A stretch of DNA of 5,492 bases from Candidatus Parcubacteria bacterium (GCA_023246135.1 JAHFJB010000036.1:1-5492), one strand, 5' to 3'; positions 1 through 5,492 are shown, numbered from the stretch's first letter. Translations and numbers: made by a program. The notes: generated by a model not told the origin, from the letters alone.

Positions 1-296
1 GTCAGTAGTCCGATTATAGCCAACTGCATGGCGCTATAAGCCTTGGCAAAATTCTGATAGTTTTGATGATGCGGATCTATCTTTGGCAAAAATTTAAATA
101 ATGCATACATGGCCAGCATAATAATAGGTATGCCTACTGCCGAAAATATTTTAGTGCCCCAGCCATCAGCTTGGCCAACCCAATTCCAGTGAGTGATGAC
201 GCTATCTGGCAGTAGCGGATAAAAATATGCCGCGCCGACAAAACCTGTTAGCAAAAACAAAATAATAACGATGTCAAAAATGTTGATTTTTTTCAT
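1..296 (-). CDS. SdpI/DUF1648-family membrane protein, partial (C-terminus outside window)
   Basis: The first 98 codons are visible from an ATG at 294-296; the frame runs open off the left edge. Translation begins MKKINIFDIVIILFLLTGF. A hydrophobic helix spans residues 8-25. The motif PDSVITHWNWVGQADGW (30-46) follows and is the hallmark of DUF1648. A second helix lies at about 50-70. Then comes LPKIDPHHQNYQNF (70-83), typical of the SdpI family, and the start of a third helix from about 86. The founding member, Bacillus subtilis SdpI, is an integral membrane immunity and signalling protein against the SdpC toxin. Most homologues in other phyla have no known function, so immunity is not claimed here. 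No good Shine-Dalgarno precedes the ATG (AAAAATAAAGATT). The gene lies 102 bp downstream of mutM, and the right-hand arm of the inverted-repeat pair, as read on the minus strand, ends just before its start. Family assignment is firm, physiological role unknown. Confidence 0.88.
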   Translation of the reverse strand, partial: MKKINIFDIVIILFLLTGFVGAAYFYPLLPDSVITHWNWVGQADGWGTKIFSAVGIPIIMLAMYALFKFLPKIDPHHQNYQNFAKAYSAMQLAIIGLL

Positions 297-303
297 AATC
301 TTT

Positions 304-399
304 ATTTTTACCCCGTTAGAAAATCACATATTTACTAAACAGGACAAAATTTAATTATTATCTAATTATTTTTACAAAATTTTCTAACGGGGTGAAAAT
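304..399. repeat. 96-bp element bounded by 21-nt imperfect inverted repeats
   Basis: The left arm (304-324, core ACCCCGTTAGAAAAT at 310-324) is the exact reverse complement of the right-arm core ATTTTCTAACGGGGT (379-393). Pairing extends outward to 304/399 with a single T:G mismatch (309/394). The 54-nt interior (325-378) is very AT-rich with no reading frame. The pair fills almost the whole gap between mutM and the SdpI-like gene and touches the mutM stop codon. Neither strand has a U-tract directly after a compact hairpin, so it is not a standard intrinsic terminator. It could be a small non-autonomous mobile element (MITE), a REP-like palindrome, or a long-loop RNA structure. Similar CCCCGTTAGAAA-type palindromes are, from memory, frequent in Parcubacteria genomes; this was not checked. 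Confidence 0.8.
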
Positions 400-1259
400 T
401 ATTTTTGACAATTAGGACAAAAATGCGTACCTCGACCAACTAATTTTATTTTTTTGATAGCTGCCTTCTTGCAACGCAGACATTTTTGACCACTGCGCCC
501 ATAAACTTTGAGATAGCTGGCAAAATTACCAGGTTGGTTGGTGTGATCACGGTAATCACTAAAGGTTGTTCCCCTTTTGGCTATAGCTTTCTTGATTATA
601 TACTGACAGGCATTATAAAGGGCCTTTATTTCTACCTCACTCAGAGAATTGACTAAACGATCTGGCCGGACTTTGGCCCGAAAACAAACTTCATCCACAT
701 AGATATTGCCTAAACCTGAGATAAGCTGCTGATTGAGGAGCAAAGCTTTAAGCCGAGTAGACCTATGCTCGAAAATTTCTCTAAAACTTAGCCAATTGAA
801 GTTGGGATGGCCGGGCTCTAAGCCATATTGGGCTTCAATTTTTGGCCTATCCCCTACTTTGACAAGTTTCAAATAGCCAAATTGCCGTAAATCATTGAAA
901 AACAGCTGAGAACCATCAACAAAGTTAAATATAACATGAGAATATTTGTTGGGCAAACTGCCTAGATTGGGCAAATTGTGACCACCGGCTATCACTTGCT
1001 TGCCCAAAACATAAATCAATTGACCAGTCATCTTCAAATGAATCAAAAGCAAGTGCTGACCATTTGATATTTCCATAATCAAGAGCTTACCGCGCCTGTC
1101 TATTTTTCTGATGCTTTGATTTTTTAAGATACGCTTAAAGTCCCTGGTAGTATTTTTCAAAACTCGAGATTTCAAAACATCTAAACCCACAATATTTTTA
1201 TGCAAAATACTGGTAGCTAGCCCCTTTCTTATGGTTTCCACTTCCGGCAACTCTGGCAT
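399..1259 (-). CDS. mutM: Formamidopyrimidine-DNA glycosylase (Fpg/MutM)
   Basis: This bifunctional base-excision-repair enzyme removes oxidised purines such as 8-oxoguanine and FapyG and cuts the abasic site by beta/delta elimination in the cytoplasm. The 286-residue product starts with the family signature MPELPEVETIRKGL, giving the catalytic Pro2 and Glu3 once Met1 is removed. Lys58 (RRGKLL) matches the conserved catalytic lysine. Met77 (HLKMTGQL), Arg125 and Phe127 (NDLRQFGYL) match the void-filling residues that intercalate into DNA. The helix-two-turn-helix is around 165-200 and includes SGLGNIYVDE with Asn185. A C-terminal zinc finger uses Cys260, Cys263, Cys281 and Cys284, with Arg276 in GRGTHF. 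The length is slightly above the usual 270 or so. The Cys263-Cys281 gap is 17 residues, one more than in well-known homologues, and the usual GTPI after the second Cys is replaced by KKAAI. The start is fixed by the mature N-terminus; no good ribosome-binding site precedes it. The stop is TAA. Confidence 0.98.
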   Translation of the reverse strand: MPELPEVETIRKGLATSILHKNIVGLDVLKSRVLKNTTRDFKRILKNQSIRKIDRRGKLLIMEISNGQHLLLIHLKMTGQLIYVLGKQVIAGGHNLPNLGSLPNKYSHVIFNFVDGSQLFFNDLRQFGYLKLVKVGDRPKIEAQYGLEPGHPNFNWLSFREIFEHRSTRLKALLLNQQLISGLGNIYVDEVCFRAKVRPDRLVNSLSEVEIKALYNACQYIIKKAIAKRGTTFSDYRDHTNQPGNFASYLKVYGRSGQKCLRCKKAAIKKIKLVGRGTHFCPNCQK

Positions 1260-1283
1260 ATAACTAAATCATTATTTCCAGTT

Positions 1284-1312
1284 ATTATAAAACAGCTGCT
1301 TAAATAAAACAA
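1284..1312 (-). promoter_or_regulatory. Predicted sigma70-type promoter of mutM
   Basis: The minus strand carries a perfect -10 box TATAAT (1284-1289). A 17-nt spacer separates it from a weak -35 box TTGTTT (1307-1312), which matches TTGACA at its first three positions. The predicted start near 1277 leaves a leader of roughly 17 nt before the mutM ATG. The -35 box overlaps the 3' arm of the preceding terminator stem, so the two genes appear to be transcribed separately. Confidence 0.55.
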
Positions 1313-1339
1313 CCCTGCATTATATGGTACAGGGTTGTT
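1302..1339 (-). terminator. Rho-independent terminator of the 918-residue surface protein gene
   Basis: A perfect 10-bp stem pairs AACAACCCTG (1308-1317) with CAGGGTTGTT (1330-1339) around a 12-nt loop. Read on the minus strand, the stem is followed by a U-rich tract (UUUUAUUU when the last stem bases are included, reaching 1302). It lies 22 bp after the TAG stop of the upstream gene. The plus-strand side has no U-tract, so it acts in one direction only. Confidence 0.88.
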
Positions 1340-1360
1340 CATATAGATTAACTTATAATC

Positions 1361-4117
1361 CTAGTATTGTGACAAAATCTCACTATTGACATCAATGATT
1401 GTCTTGCTGGCATACTTCTTGAGCTCAGCTGCGGATAATTCACGTTTACGGCTATTCTTGATTATATAGACTTTCTTATCTGGTCCGCGAAGCAGTGTGC
1501 CATCAAGATAAATCTTAATGCCTAGGACATTACCGTTAGATGTAGGATAATTGTTCAAAACTGAGTCATCAACATTGAATATCCTTTGGGAAAAATAGTT
1601 TTCATGTAGATATGCCCAGCTGGGTATATGAAACTTTTTGCCGTTGACAACAATATAAACTGACATATTAGGATCACAAACTGATCTGATTAAAGCGCCG
1701 TTAGGAAAGTTGAAAACAGTCAGAATATCAGCGTCAATCTTGGCTACACCATCTGGTTTAACAAAATTGCAAGACACTTCCCTGGTACCCAAAACCTGTG
1801 GAATAATACCGCTAGCACATTGCTCAGTTGTCGGTGTAACAAATGTTCCACTTAAAGCATCATCTTTATGTAAACCATTGGACCCTTGGGTTTTGATTTG
1901 ATAATAATAGGTAGTGCCTGGCAATAGATCAGCCAAAACTACTGAATGAGAGGTTTTATAAAGATTTTCTTTTACTTCCTTACCATAAGACTGGTCTGTA
2001 CCATAAACTAACCAAGTAATAGAATCATTGGAAGTATACCAATTAATAGTAGTTTGCTTACAAGCAGGCACGATTGATGATGAGTAAGCATTGGGTGGTA
2101 AAATCACACCGCCGCCACCACCACCGCCACTGCTTCTAGGTGGCTGTGGTTGAGGTGGTATTATCCTTGAGGTGCACTCTGAAGTACAAACATCTGAACC
2201 TTCACGGCCAGCATCGCACTCTTCATTGCCATTTTTGATCTCATCTCCACAATATTCCTGAGTAACGCAAGGATTAAATACACAATAAGATGGTTCTACG
2301 CTTTGTAGAGTCATTACATCAACCGGCCGCATATTACATGATTTTGTGCCAGCATAAGCACCAACCTCTGTAGTACAGGCCACTGGATCTCCACCATCAC
2401 ATTGTTCGCCGGGATCAATTATACCATTTCCGCAAAATGGCTCTGCTGGACACTGTAGCATTGGCGGCATATAACGGACATAACAAGCAGCTTGATCACC
2501 TTGGTAGACTGCTTGACTTGCTAAGCCTAAATCAAGCCCATCAATAACACCATTATCATCTAAATCATAAATGGCGCTGTATTTAGGATCGTCAGTGTGT
2601 GCACCAAGAGAATCTTGGACTCCCTGGAACAATCCCTGACACCAACCAATGGTAGCATAATTTTCACAGCTAAAATGAAATGTACCTTCAGGATTCTCAA
2701 ATTGTTGATAACAATTAGCATCATTGCCAGCATTATACATTTGAGTTATTAAACCCAAGTCTAATCCATTGATAGTTTGATTATTATCAATATCAGCTAT
2801 GTCATTATAAACTAAATACGTTGACTGGCTGGTAGAATCAACATGAGCTTTGTAAACTCCTAAAAGCGCACTACACCAAGGAGCATAAGTATCCTCTTCT
2901 ATACAAGAATTAAAGGGTGGTACATAATGAGCATAACAAACAGCTTGGTCATTTTTGCCAACTAGTTGAGCCACTAAAGCCACATCGGATAAATTGATAG
3001 CACCGTCATTATTTAAATCATAAGTATCACTATAATTGCTATCGCCGGTGTGAGATCCAATGGAATCTTTGACACCTTGGAGCAATCCCTGGCACCAACC
3101 GATATTGGTATAATCCCTACAAGTAAAATGAAATTGGTCTTCTGGATTTTCAAATTGCTGATAACAATTAGCATCATTGCCAGCATTATACATTTGAGTT
3201 ATTAAAGCTACATCACTAAGATTAACAAAACCGTCATTATTGATATCAGCTACATCATTATAGATACCGTTAGTGACAGCATAAGAAACAATGCCAAGTA
3301 AGGCACTGCACCATGGAGCATAAGTTGGCACTGGTGGCTCAACTTTTTTCAAAACATTTATACCCACGCAATAATAAGTATTACCAGCAGATACATCAAT
3401 CCACTCGGCATTATCATAGTTTAAGACATCTTGGTTGCACCAAAATTCAGCGCTAACATCACTGCCTGGCGCGCTGGGATATTCGGTTGATGGAAAGGAA
3501 AAAGGAATATAACCATCTTTTAACACCTCCCTAAACCATAGCCTATTACCAGAGGGAACATCGCCCATATTTACCGTCACCTCAGCTGGCGTACTCATAC
3601 TGCCTCCAGTTACAGAGCCAAAATCATGCCAGTCACTATTTATATGTTTACCAACAAAATCTCCTGACAAAGCTAATAGACTATCATTTTTACCCCATTG
3701 AAATTCCCAACCTTCTGCAAAGTGGCAGTGACCCTGGGAGTTATCAACAATAGTTTGAGCTGTAGAGGAGTTAATATCTGCTCCACCACTCATATTGGGC
3801 GCGTACTCTTCACTATCACAGACTATCTTATTAGCTTTGATAGTCACCGTCTGTGGTGGTGGAGGTGGACATTGTCCAATTGTATCACCTTGTGCCAAAT
3901 GAGTGCCTAAGGCACTAGTACTAATATCCAAAGTCTGGGGATTATTGGAGTTTCCTTCAGGATAATGGCAAATAGTGGTCATCTCTCCGCCCCCGCCATC
4001 ACCTACGCCCAAATCCTGCGCTCTAGCTATTAATCTGTTTGTCTCTAAGCCGCTACTAAAAACTACTAGCGATAGAGCTGTAAAACAGAAAAATACATCT
4101 TTCATTATATTTTTCAT
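1361..4117 (-). CDS. Secreted multidomain surface protein with four dockerin/EF-hand-like calcium loops
   Basis: I do not recognise this 918-residue protein as a named gene, but its modules are readable. Residues 1-33 form a signal peptide (MKNIMK, hydrophobic 8-23, likely cleavage after ARA at 31-33). Residues 47-83 hold a CHYPEGN...GTHLAQGDTIGQC motif. Residues 90-256 form an uncharacterised domain with several Cys and Trp (HFAEGWEFQWG, WFREVLKDGYIPFSF, YYCVGINVL). Residues 266-405 and 411-556 are tandem units, each with two dockerin-like loops starting at D291, D367, D442 and D518. Two cysteine-rich repeats (CGNGIIDPGEQCDGG at 562, CGDEIKNGNEECDAG at 623) resemble the Myxococcus-type/DUF4215 family. 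A Pro/Gly linker with seven glycines (653-676) leads to a fibronectin-III-like domain (677-764). Two related modules end the protein (788-856 and 867-918). No LPXTG or PEP-CTERM signal and no C-terminal membrane helix is seen. Start ATG 4117 is preferred; Met5 is a possible alternative. Neither has a clear Shine-Dalgarno. An adhesive or scaffold role outside the cell is inferred. Confidence 0.9.
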   Translation of the reverse strand: MKNIMKDVFFCFTALSLVVFSSGLETNRLIARAQDLGVGDGGGGEMTTICHYPEGNSNNPQTLDISTSALGTHLAQGDTIGQCPPPPPQTVTIKANKIVCDSEEYAPNMSGGADINSSTAQTIVDNSQGHCHFAEGWEFQWGKNDSLLALSGDFVGKHINSDWHDFGSVTGGSMSTPAEVTVNMGDVPSGNRLWFREVLKDGYIPFSFPSTEYPSAPGSDVSAEFWCNQDVLNYDNAEWIDVSAGNTYYCVGINVLKKVEPPVPTYAPWCSALLGIVSYAVTNGIYNDVADINNDGFVNLSDVALITQMYNAGNDANCYQQFENPEDQFHFTCRDYTNIGWCQGLLQGVKDSIGSHTGDSNYSDTYDLNNDGAINLSDVALVAQLVGKNDQAVCYAHYVPPFNSCIEEDTYAPWCSALLGVYKAHVDSTSQSTYLVYNDIADIDNNQTINGLDLGLITQMYNAGNDANCYQQFENPEGTFHFSCENYATIGWCQGLFQGVQDSLGAHTDDPKYSAIYDLDDNGVIDGLDLGLASQAVYQGDQAACYVRYMPPMLQCPAEPFCGNGIIDPGEQCDGGDPVACTTEVGAYAGTKSCNMRPVDVMTLQSVEPSYCVFNPCVTQEYCGDEIKNGNEECDAGREGSDVCTSECTSRIIPPQPQPPRSSGGGGGGGVILPPNAYSSSIVPACKQTTINWYTSNDSITWLVYGTDQSYGKEVKENLYKTSHSVVLADLLPGTTYYYQIKTQGSNGLHKDDALSGTFVTPTTEQCASGIIPQVLGTREVSCNFVKPDGVAKIDADILTVFNFPNGALIRSVCDPNMSVYIVVNGKKFHIPSWAYLHENYFSQRIFNVDDSVLNNYPTSNGNVLGIKIYLDGTLLRGPDKKVYIIKNSRKRELSAAELKKYASKTIIDVNSEILSQY
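1364..1765 (-). other. C-terminal pair of CPR-type 'KVYII-KR' modules in the 918-residue protein
   Basis: Residues 785-918 hold two related segments. The first reads SVYIVVNGKKFHIPSWAYL...IFNVDDSVLNNYP. The second reads KVYIIKNSRKRELSAAELKKY...IIDVNSEILSQY and is preceded by DGTLLRGPD. Shared pattern: a beta hairpin V-Y-I-(V/I)-x-N-x-(K/R)-(K/R), then a short helix, then V-(D/N)-x-x-(V/I)-L-x-x-Y. Such modules recur, from memory, at the ends of exported Patescibacteria proteins. The function is unknown; surface retention is only a guess. Confidence 0.6.
2171..2434 (-). other. Two Cys-rich CGNG...GExCD repeats within the 918-residue protein
   Basis: Residues 562-649 contain CGNGIIDPGEQCDGGDP and CGDEIKNGNEECDAGREG, each followed by further cysteines. 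This is the pattern of the Myxococcus cysteine-rich/DUF4215 repeat found in many extracellular proteins. The first copy carries a longer insert (about 580-620) between the motif and its later cysteines. Paired cysteines fit disulfide bonding outside the cell. Confidence 0.75.
2450..2887 (-). repeat. Tandem dockerin-like unit B (residues 411-556)
   Basis: The unit begins YAPWCSALLG and ends YVRYMPPMLQC. Its two calcium-loop candidates are D442-D453 (D-x-D-x-N, Gln instead of Gly at loop position 6, N450, D453) and D518-D529 (D-x-D-x-N-G, D526, D529). Both loops are followed by the same GLDLGL-type helix start. Six cysteines (415, 469, 484, 493, 545, 556) match those of unit A one for one. Confidence 0.85.
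2903..3322 (-). repeat. Tandem dockerin-like unit A (residues 266-405)
   Basis: The unit begins YAPWCSALLG and ends AHYVPPFNSC. Its two loops, D291-D302 (DINNDGFVNLSD) and D367-D378 (DLNNDGAINLSD), match the dockerin/EF-hand pattern with ligands at positions 1, 3, 5, 9 and 12. Cysteines are at 270, 318, 333, 342, 394 and 405. Each unit is itself two diverged half-repeats of about 70 residues (WC-x-x-LL ... calcium loop ... ND-x-x-CY). Confidence 0.88.
3350..3850 (-). other. Uncharacterised extracellular domain (residues 90-256) of the 918-residue protein
   Basis: This is about 165 residues between the Pro-rich stretch after the CHYPEGN motif and the first dockerin-like unit. It is mostly beta-strand-like, with five Cys (100, 131, 227, 250 and the boundary region) and aromatic-rich motifs GWEFQWG, WHDFG, LWFREVLKDGYIPF and AEFWCNQDVLNYDN. 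I recall similar stretches after CH-PPGN motifs in other candidate-phyla proteins but know no assigned function or family name. Confidence 0.5.
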
Positions 4118-4170
4118 AAGCGTCTTTTTTATTTGATTATTAGTATATATATATTAAATAAAATTTTATA

Positions 4171-4199
4171 ACTAGAGAACAAAATACCTAAAAAGTCAA
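4171..4199 (-). promoter_or_regulatory. Tentative promoter of the 918-residue surface protein gene
   Basis: The minus strand shows a -35 candidate TTGACT (4194-4199), then 17 nt, then TCTAGT (4171-4176), a 4-of-6 match to TATAAT. The start would fall near 4164, leaving an AT-rich leader of about 47 nt. The 4118-4235 gap has no clear terminator for the upstream CAP gene, so read-through is also possible. Confidence 0.35.
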
Positions 4200-4235
4200 G
4201 AGTAACCTACCTCACCCAATAACTTTTACATGAAC

Positions 4236-5492
4236 CTAAAAAATAGTCAATATAACCATCAAAAATATTAAACCTAATGTCGATACAATAGTTGGGTAGT
4301 GCTGTTTTCTAATTTCAATAAAAACATTGAGTAGTAGTGCAAACACTGCTATTGCCAAAATAATTTTATAATAAATAGCAGTAAAATCAAAAATTGGTTG
4401 GATACTAGGTGAAGGATTATTTTTCAAAAACATATACTGACCAATAATACTATTTTTTACTGGCCTGATATCCTGCCAACTAATATCTTGAATCAATTTA
4501 TTACCAGCCTCATCAACAGCTGTTAAGCTAGCCAAAACTACAGGATTAAAAACGTCATCATAATCCTTATCAGTAATTATCAAATGGCCGCTCCATTTAT
4601 TATCTTCACTATAATCCCTAGTCAAATTAATATTATAATCCGCAAAACTGATTTTAGCTTCTTCAGTATCAGGACTAATATAGGCAGTAGCCTTGACTAC
4701 CAAATCTTTTTGGCCGGTTGGCTGATTGACCAAAATTTTTGTTCTAGTCTGGTCAATAACTGGCGGTGTCTGGTCAATAACTATAGTATATGATGCTGAA
4801 GCTACTTTTTCTTTATCACGAACACTATAAACAACTATATTATGCTGACCTTCAGCCAAACTAACACTGACATCCATTGTGGCGCTAGTAAGTACTTTGC
4901 TAAGCAATTCTTTATCATTGTCAAAAACTAATATCTTTTCAGCTTGCGGTGCTGATATTTGAAAAATATTCAAATTATCACGGCTAATTGCACCATCTTT
5001 GGGGGACAATATAGTTGGTTTGACTAGTGGGATAATCTTAGCCTGATCAGATAATACTTCAGCTGGTTCGCTAGGCTGTTCCAATTTTGGTTCTTCAATA
5101 AACTCTGGCGAAGTGCTGGGAGTTTCAATTGGTACGACAGCGACTTCTTCAACCGGCTTTATTTTGGCATCATAATCAGGCGGCAAAACAGTAGTAGGCT
5201 TTACAGCCGGAGTTTCACTAGCAGCCACCACTGGCTTACCAAAATATTGAGCCACTAAAGTAGTGTCATATCCCTTATACTGCCCGCTAACCGCACCAAC
5301 ACCAATTTCTGTGAAATCTGGGTCAATGATATTGGCATAGTGCGTCTTGGAAGCTACCCAAGCATCTACTACTTCATTAGCGCTAGTAAAGCCTAAGGCT
5401 AGGTTTTCACCGGCTACAGAAAAACTATAACCAGAGTTATAAAGCCAATAGCGCAAAGCCCTATTGTCAGGTCCAATATGGGCAAAATATTG
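4236..5492 (-). CDS. CAP/SCP-domain protein with Ig-like domains and C-terminal membrane hairpin, partial (N-terminus outside window)
   Basis: The frame is open through the right edge, giving 418 visible residues to a TAG stop at 4236. Visible residues 1-88 are the later part of a CAP/SCP-like domain (PF00188 type): QYFAHIGPDN, a WLYNSGY turn, VAGENLALGF, AWVASKTHYANI, FTEIGVGAV and VAQYFGKP. His5, Glu29, His51 and Glu62 sit where the family's cavity residues are expected. A Pro/Glu-rich linker (about 90-155) follows. Then come an Ig-like domain (about 158-240, KPTILSPKDGAISRDN ... IDQTPPVID) and a second beta domain ending DEAGNK (about 250-342). Two hydrophobic helices (about 375-393 and 400-418) flank a basic EIRKQHYP loop, a membrane hairpin that would leave CAP outside. 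CAP proteins in bacteria have varied or unknown roles. A TTG at 5456 could be misread as the start; it cuts the CAP domain and lacks support. Confidence 0.92.
   Translation of the reverse strand, partial: QYFAHIGPDNRALRYWLYNSGYSFSVAGENLALGFTSANEVVDAWVASKTHYANIIDPDFTEIGVGAVSGQYKGYDTTLVAQYFGKPVVAASETPAVKPTTVLPPDYDAKIKPVEEVAVVPIETPSTSPEFIEEPKLEQPSEPAEVLSDQAKIIPLVKPTILSPKDGAISRDNLNIFQISAPQAEKILVFDNDKELLSKVLTSATMDVSVSLAEGQHNIVVYSVRDKEKVASASYTIVIDQTPPVIDQTRTKILVNQPTGQKDLVVKATAYISPDTEEAKISFADYNINLTRDYSEDNKWSGHLIITDKDYDDVFNPVVLASLTAVDEAGNKLIQDISWQDIRPVKNSIIGQYMFLKNNPSPSIQPIFDFTAIYYKIILAIAVFALLLNVFIEIRKQHYPTIVSTLGLIFLMVILTIF

Noticed and set aside
304..399. Inverted repeat read as an intrinsic terminator of mutM
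   Set aside because: The loop is 54 nt and no U-tract follows the second arm on the minus strand.
1264..1272. Two-codon upstream ORF (ATG ATT TAG) in the mutM leader
   Set aside because: It is too short to judge, the AT-rich leader makes it likely by chance, and it has no convincing ribosome-binding site.
1710..1901. 63-codon plus-strand open frame
   Set aside because: It lies antisense inside the fibronectin-like and C-terminal part of the surface protein gene, with no recognisable domain and no ribosome-binding site; a shadow frame.
2108..2128. Poly-Gly tract as a phase-variable simple repeat
   Set aside because: Codons alternate GGC and GGT with no uniform mononucleotide or triplet run; it reads as an ordinary flexible linker.
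2450..3322. Repeats considered as a CRISPR array or tandem satellite
   Set aside because: The repeats are in-frame coding units of about 145 residues with one open frame across them; there are no short regularly spaced repeats.
3698..3910. 70-codon plus-strand open frame
   Set aside because: Antisense to the uncharacterised domain of the surface protein; its sequence is composition-driven and resembles no family.
4141..4170. TA-rich tract as an origin or additional promoter
   Set aside because: Low-complexity AT sequence offers many poor -10 matches but no well-spaced -35 box, and there are no DnaA-box clusters nearby.
4584..4793. 69-codon plus-strand open frame
   Set aside because: Antisense to the Ig-like region of the CAP protein; hydrophobic by codon complement only.
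5454..5456. TTG as the start codon of the CAP gene
   Set aside because: The frame stays open to the window edge, and upstream residues (QYFAHIGPDN) belong to the CAP domain, so the true start is outside the window.

Overview
The window looks like a piece of a Patescibacteria (Candidate Phyla Radiation) chromosome, probably Parcubacteria-like. This is inferred from protein style, not from a marker gene. It is AT-rich with compact spacing and no clear Shine-Dalgarno sites. Its surface proteins are built from modules I associate with that group: a CH(Y/P)PEGN-type motif, dockerin-like loops, 'CGNGxxxxGExCD' cysteine repeats, a poly-Gly/Pro linker, and C-terminal 'KVYII..SRKRELS' modules. The long reading frames contain no in-frame TGA, so the UGA=Gly code of Gracilibacteria/Absconditabacteria is not indicated.

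All four genes lie on the minus strand, so transcription runs from high to low coordinates. From the right edge: (i) a CAP/SCP-domain protein with Ig-like domains and a C-terminal two-helix membrane hairpin (4236-5492), whose N-terminus lies outside the window; (ii) a 118-bp gap with a tentative promoter; (iii) a 918-residue secreted multidomain protein with four dockerin/EF-hand-like calcium loops in two tandem units (1361-4117); (iv) a strong intrinsic terminator (1302-1339) whose arm overlaps the predicted promoter of the next gene; (v) mutM/fpg, encoding formamidopyrimidine-DNA glycosylase (399-1259); (vi) a 96-bp inverted-repeat element (304-399); and (vii) the N-terminal 98 codons of an SdpI/DUF1648-family membrane protein running off the left edge.

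The two right-hand genes encode exported proteins and may both work at the cell surface. Nothing in the window shows that they interact. mutM is a housekeeping base-excision-repair gene set apart by its own promoter and the upstream terminator.

The least explained items are the inverted-repeat element, the patchwork duplication inside the dockerin-like region, and the uncharacterised extracellular domains of the 918-residue protein.
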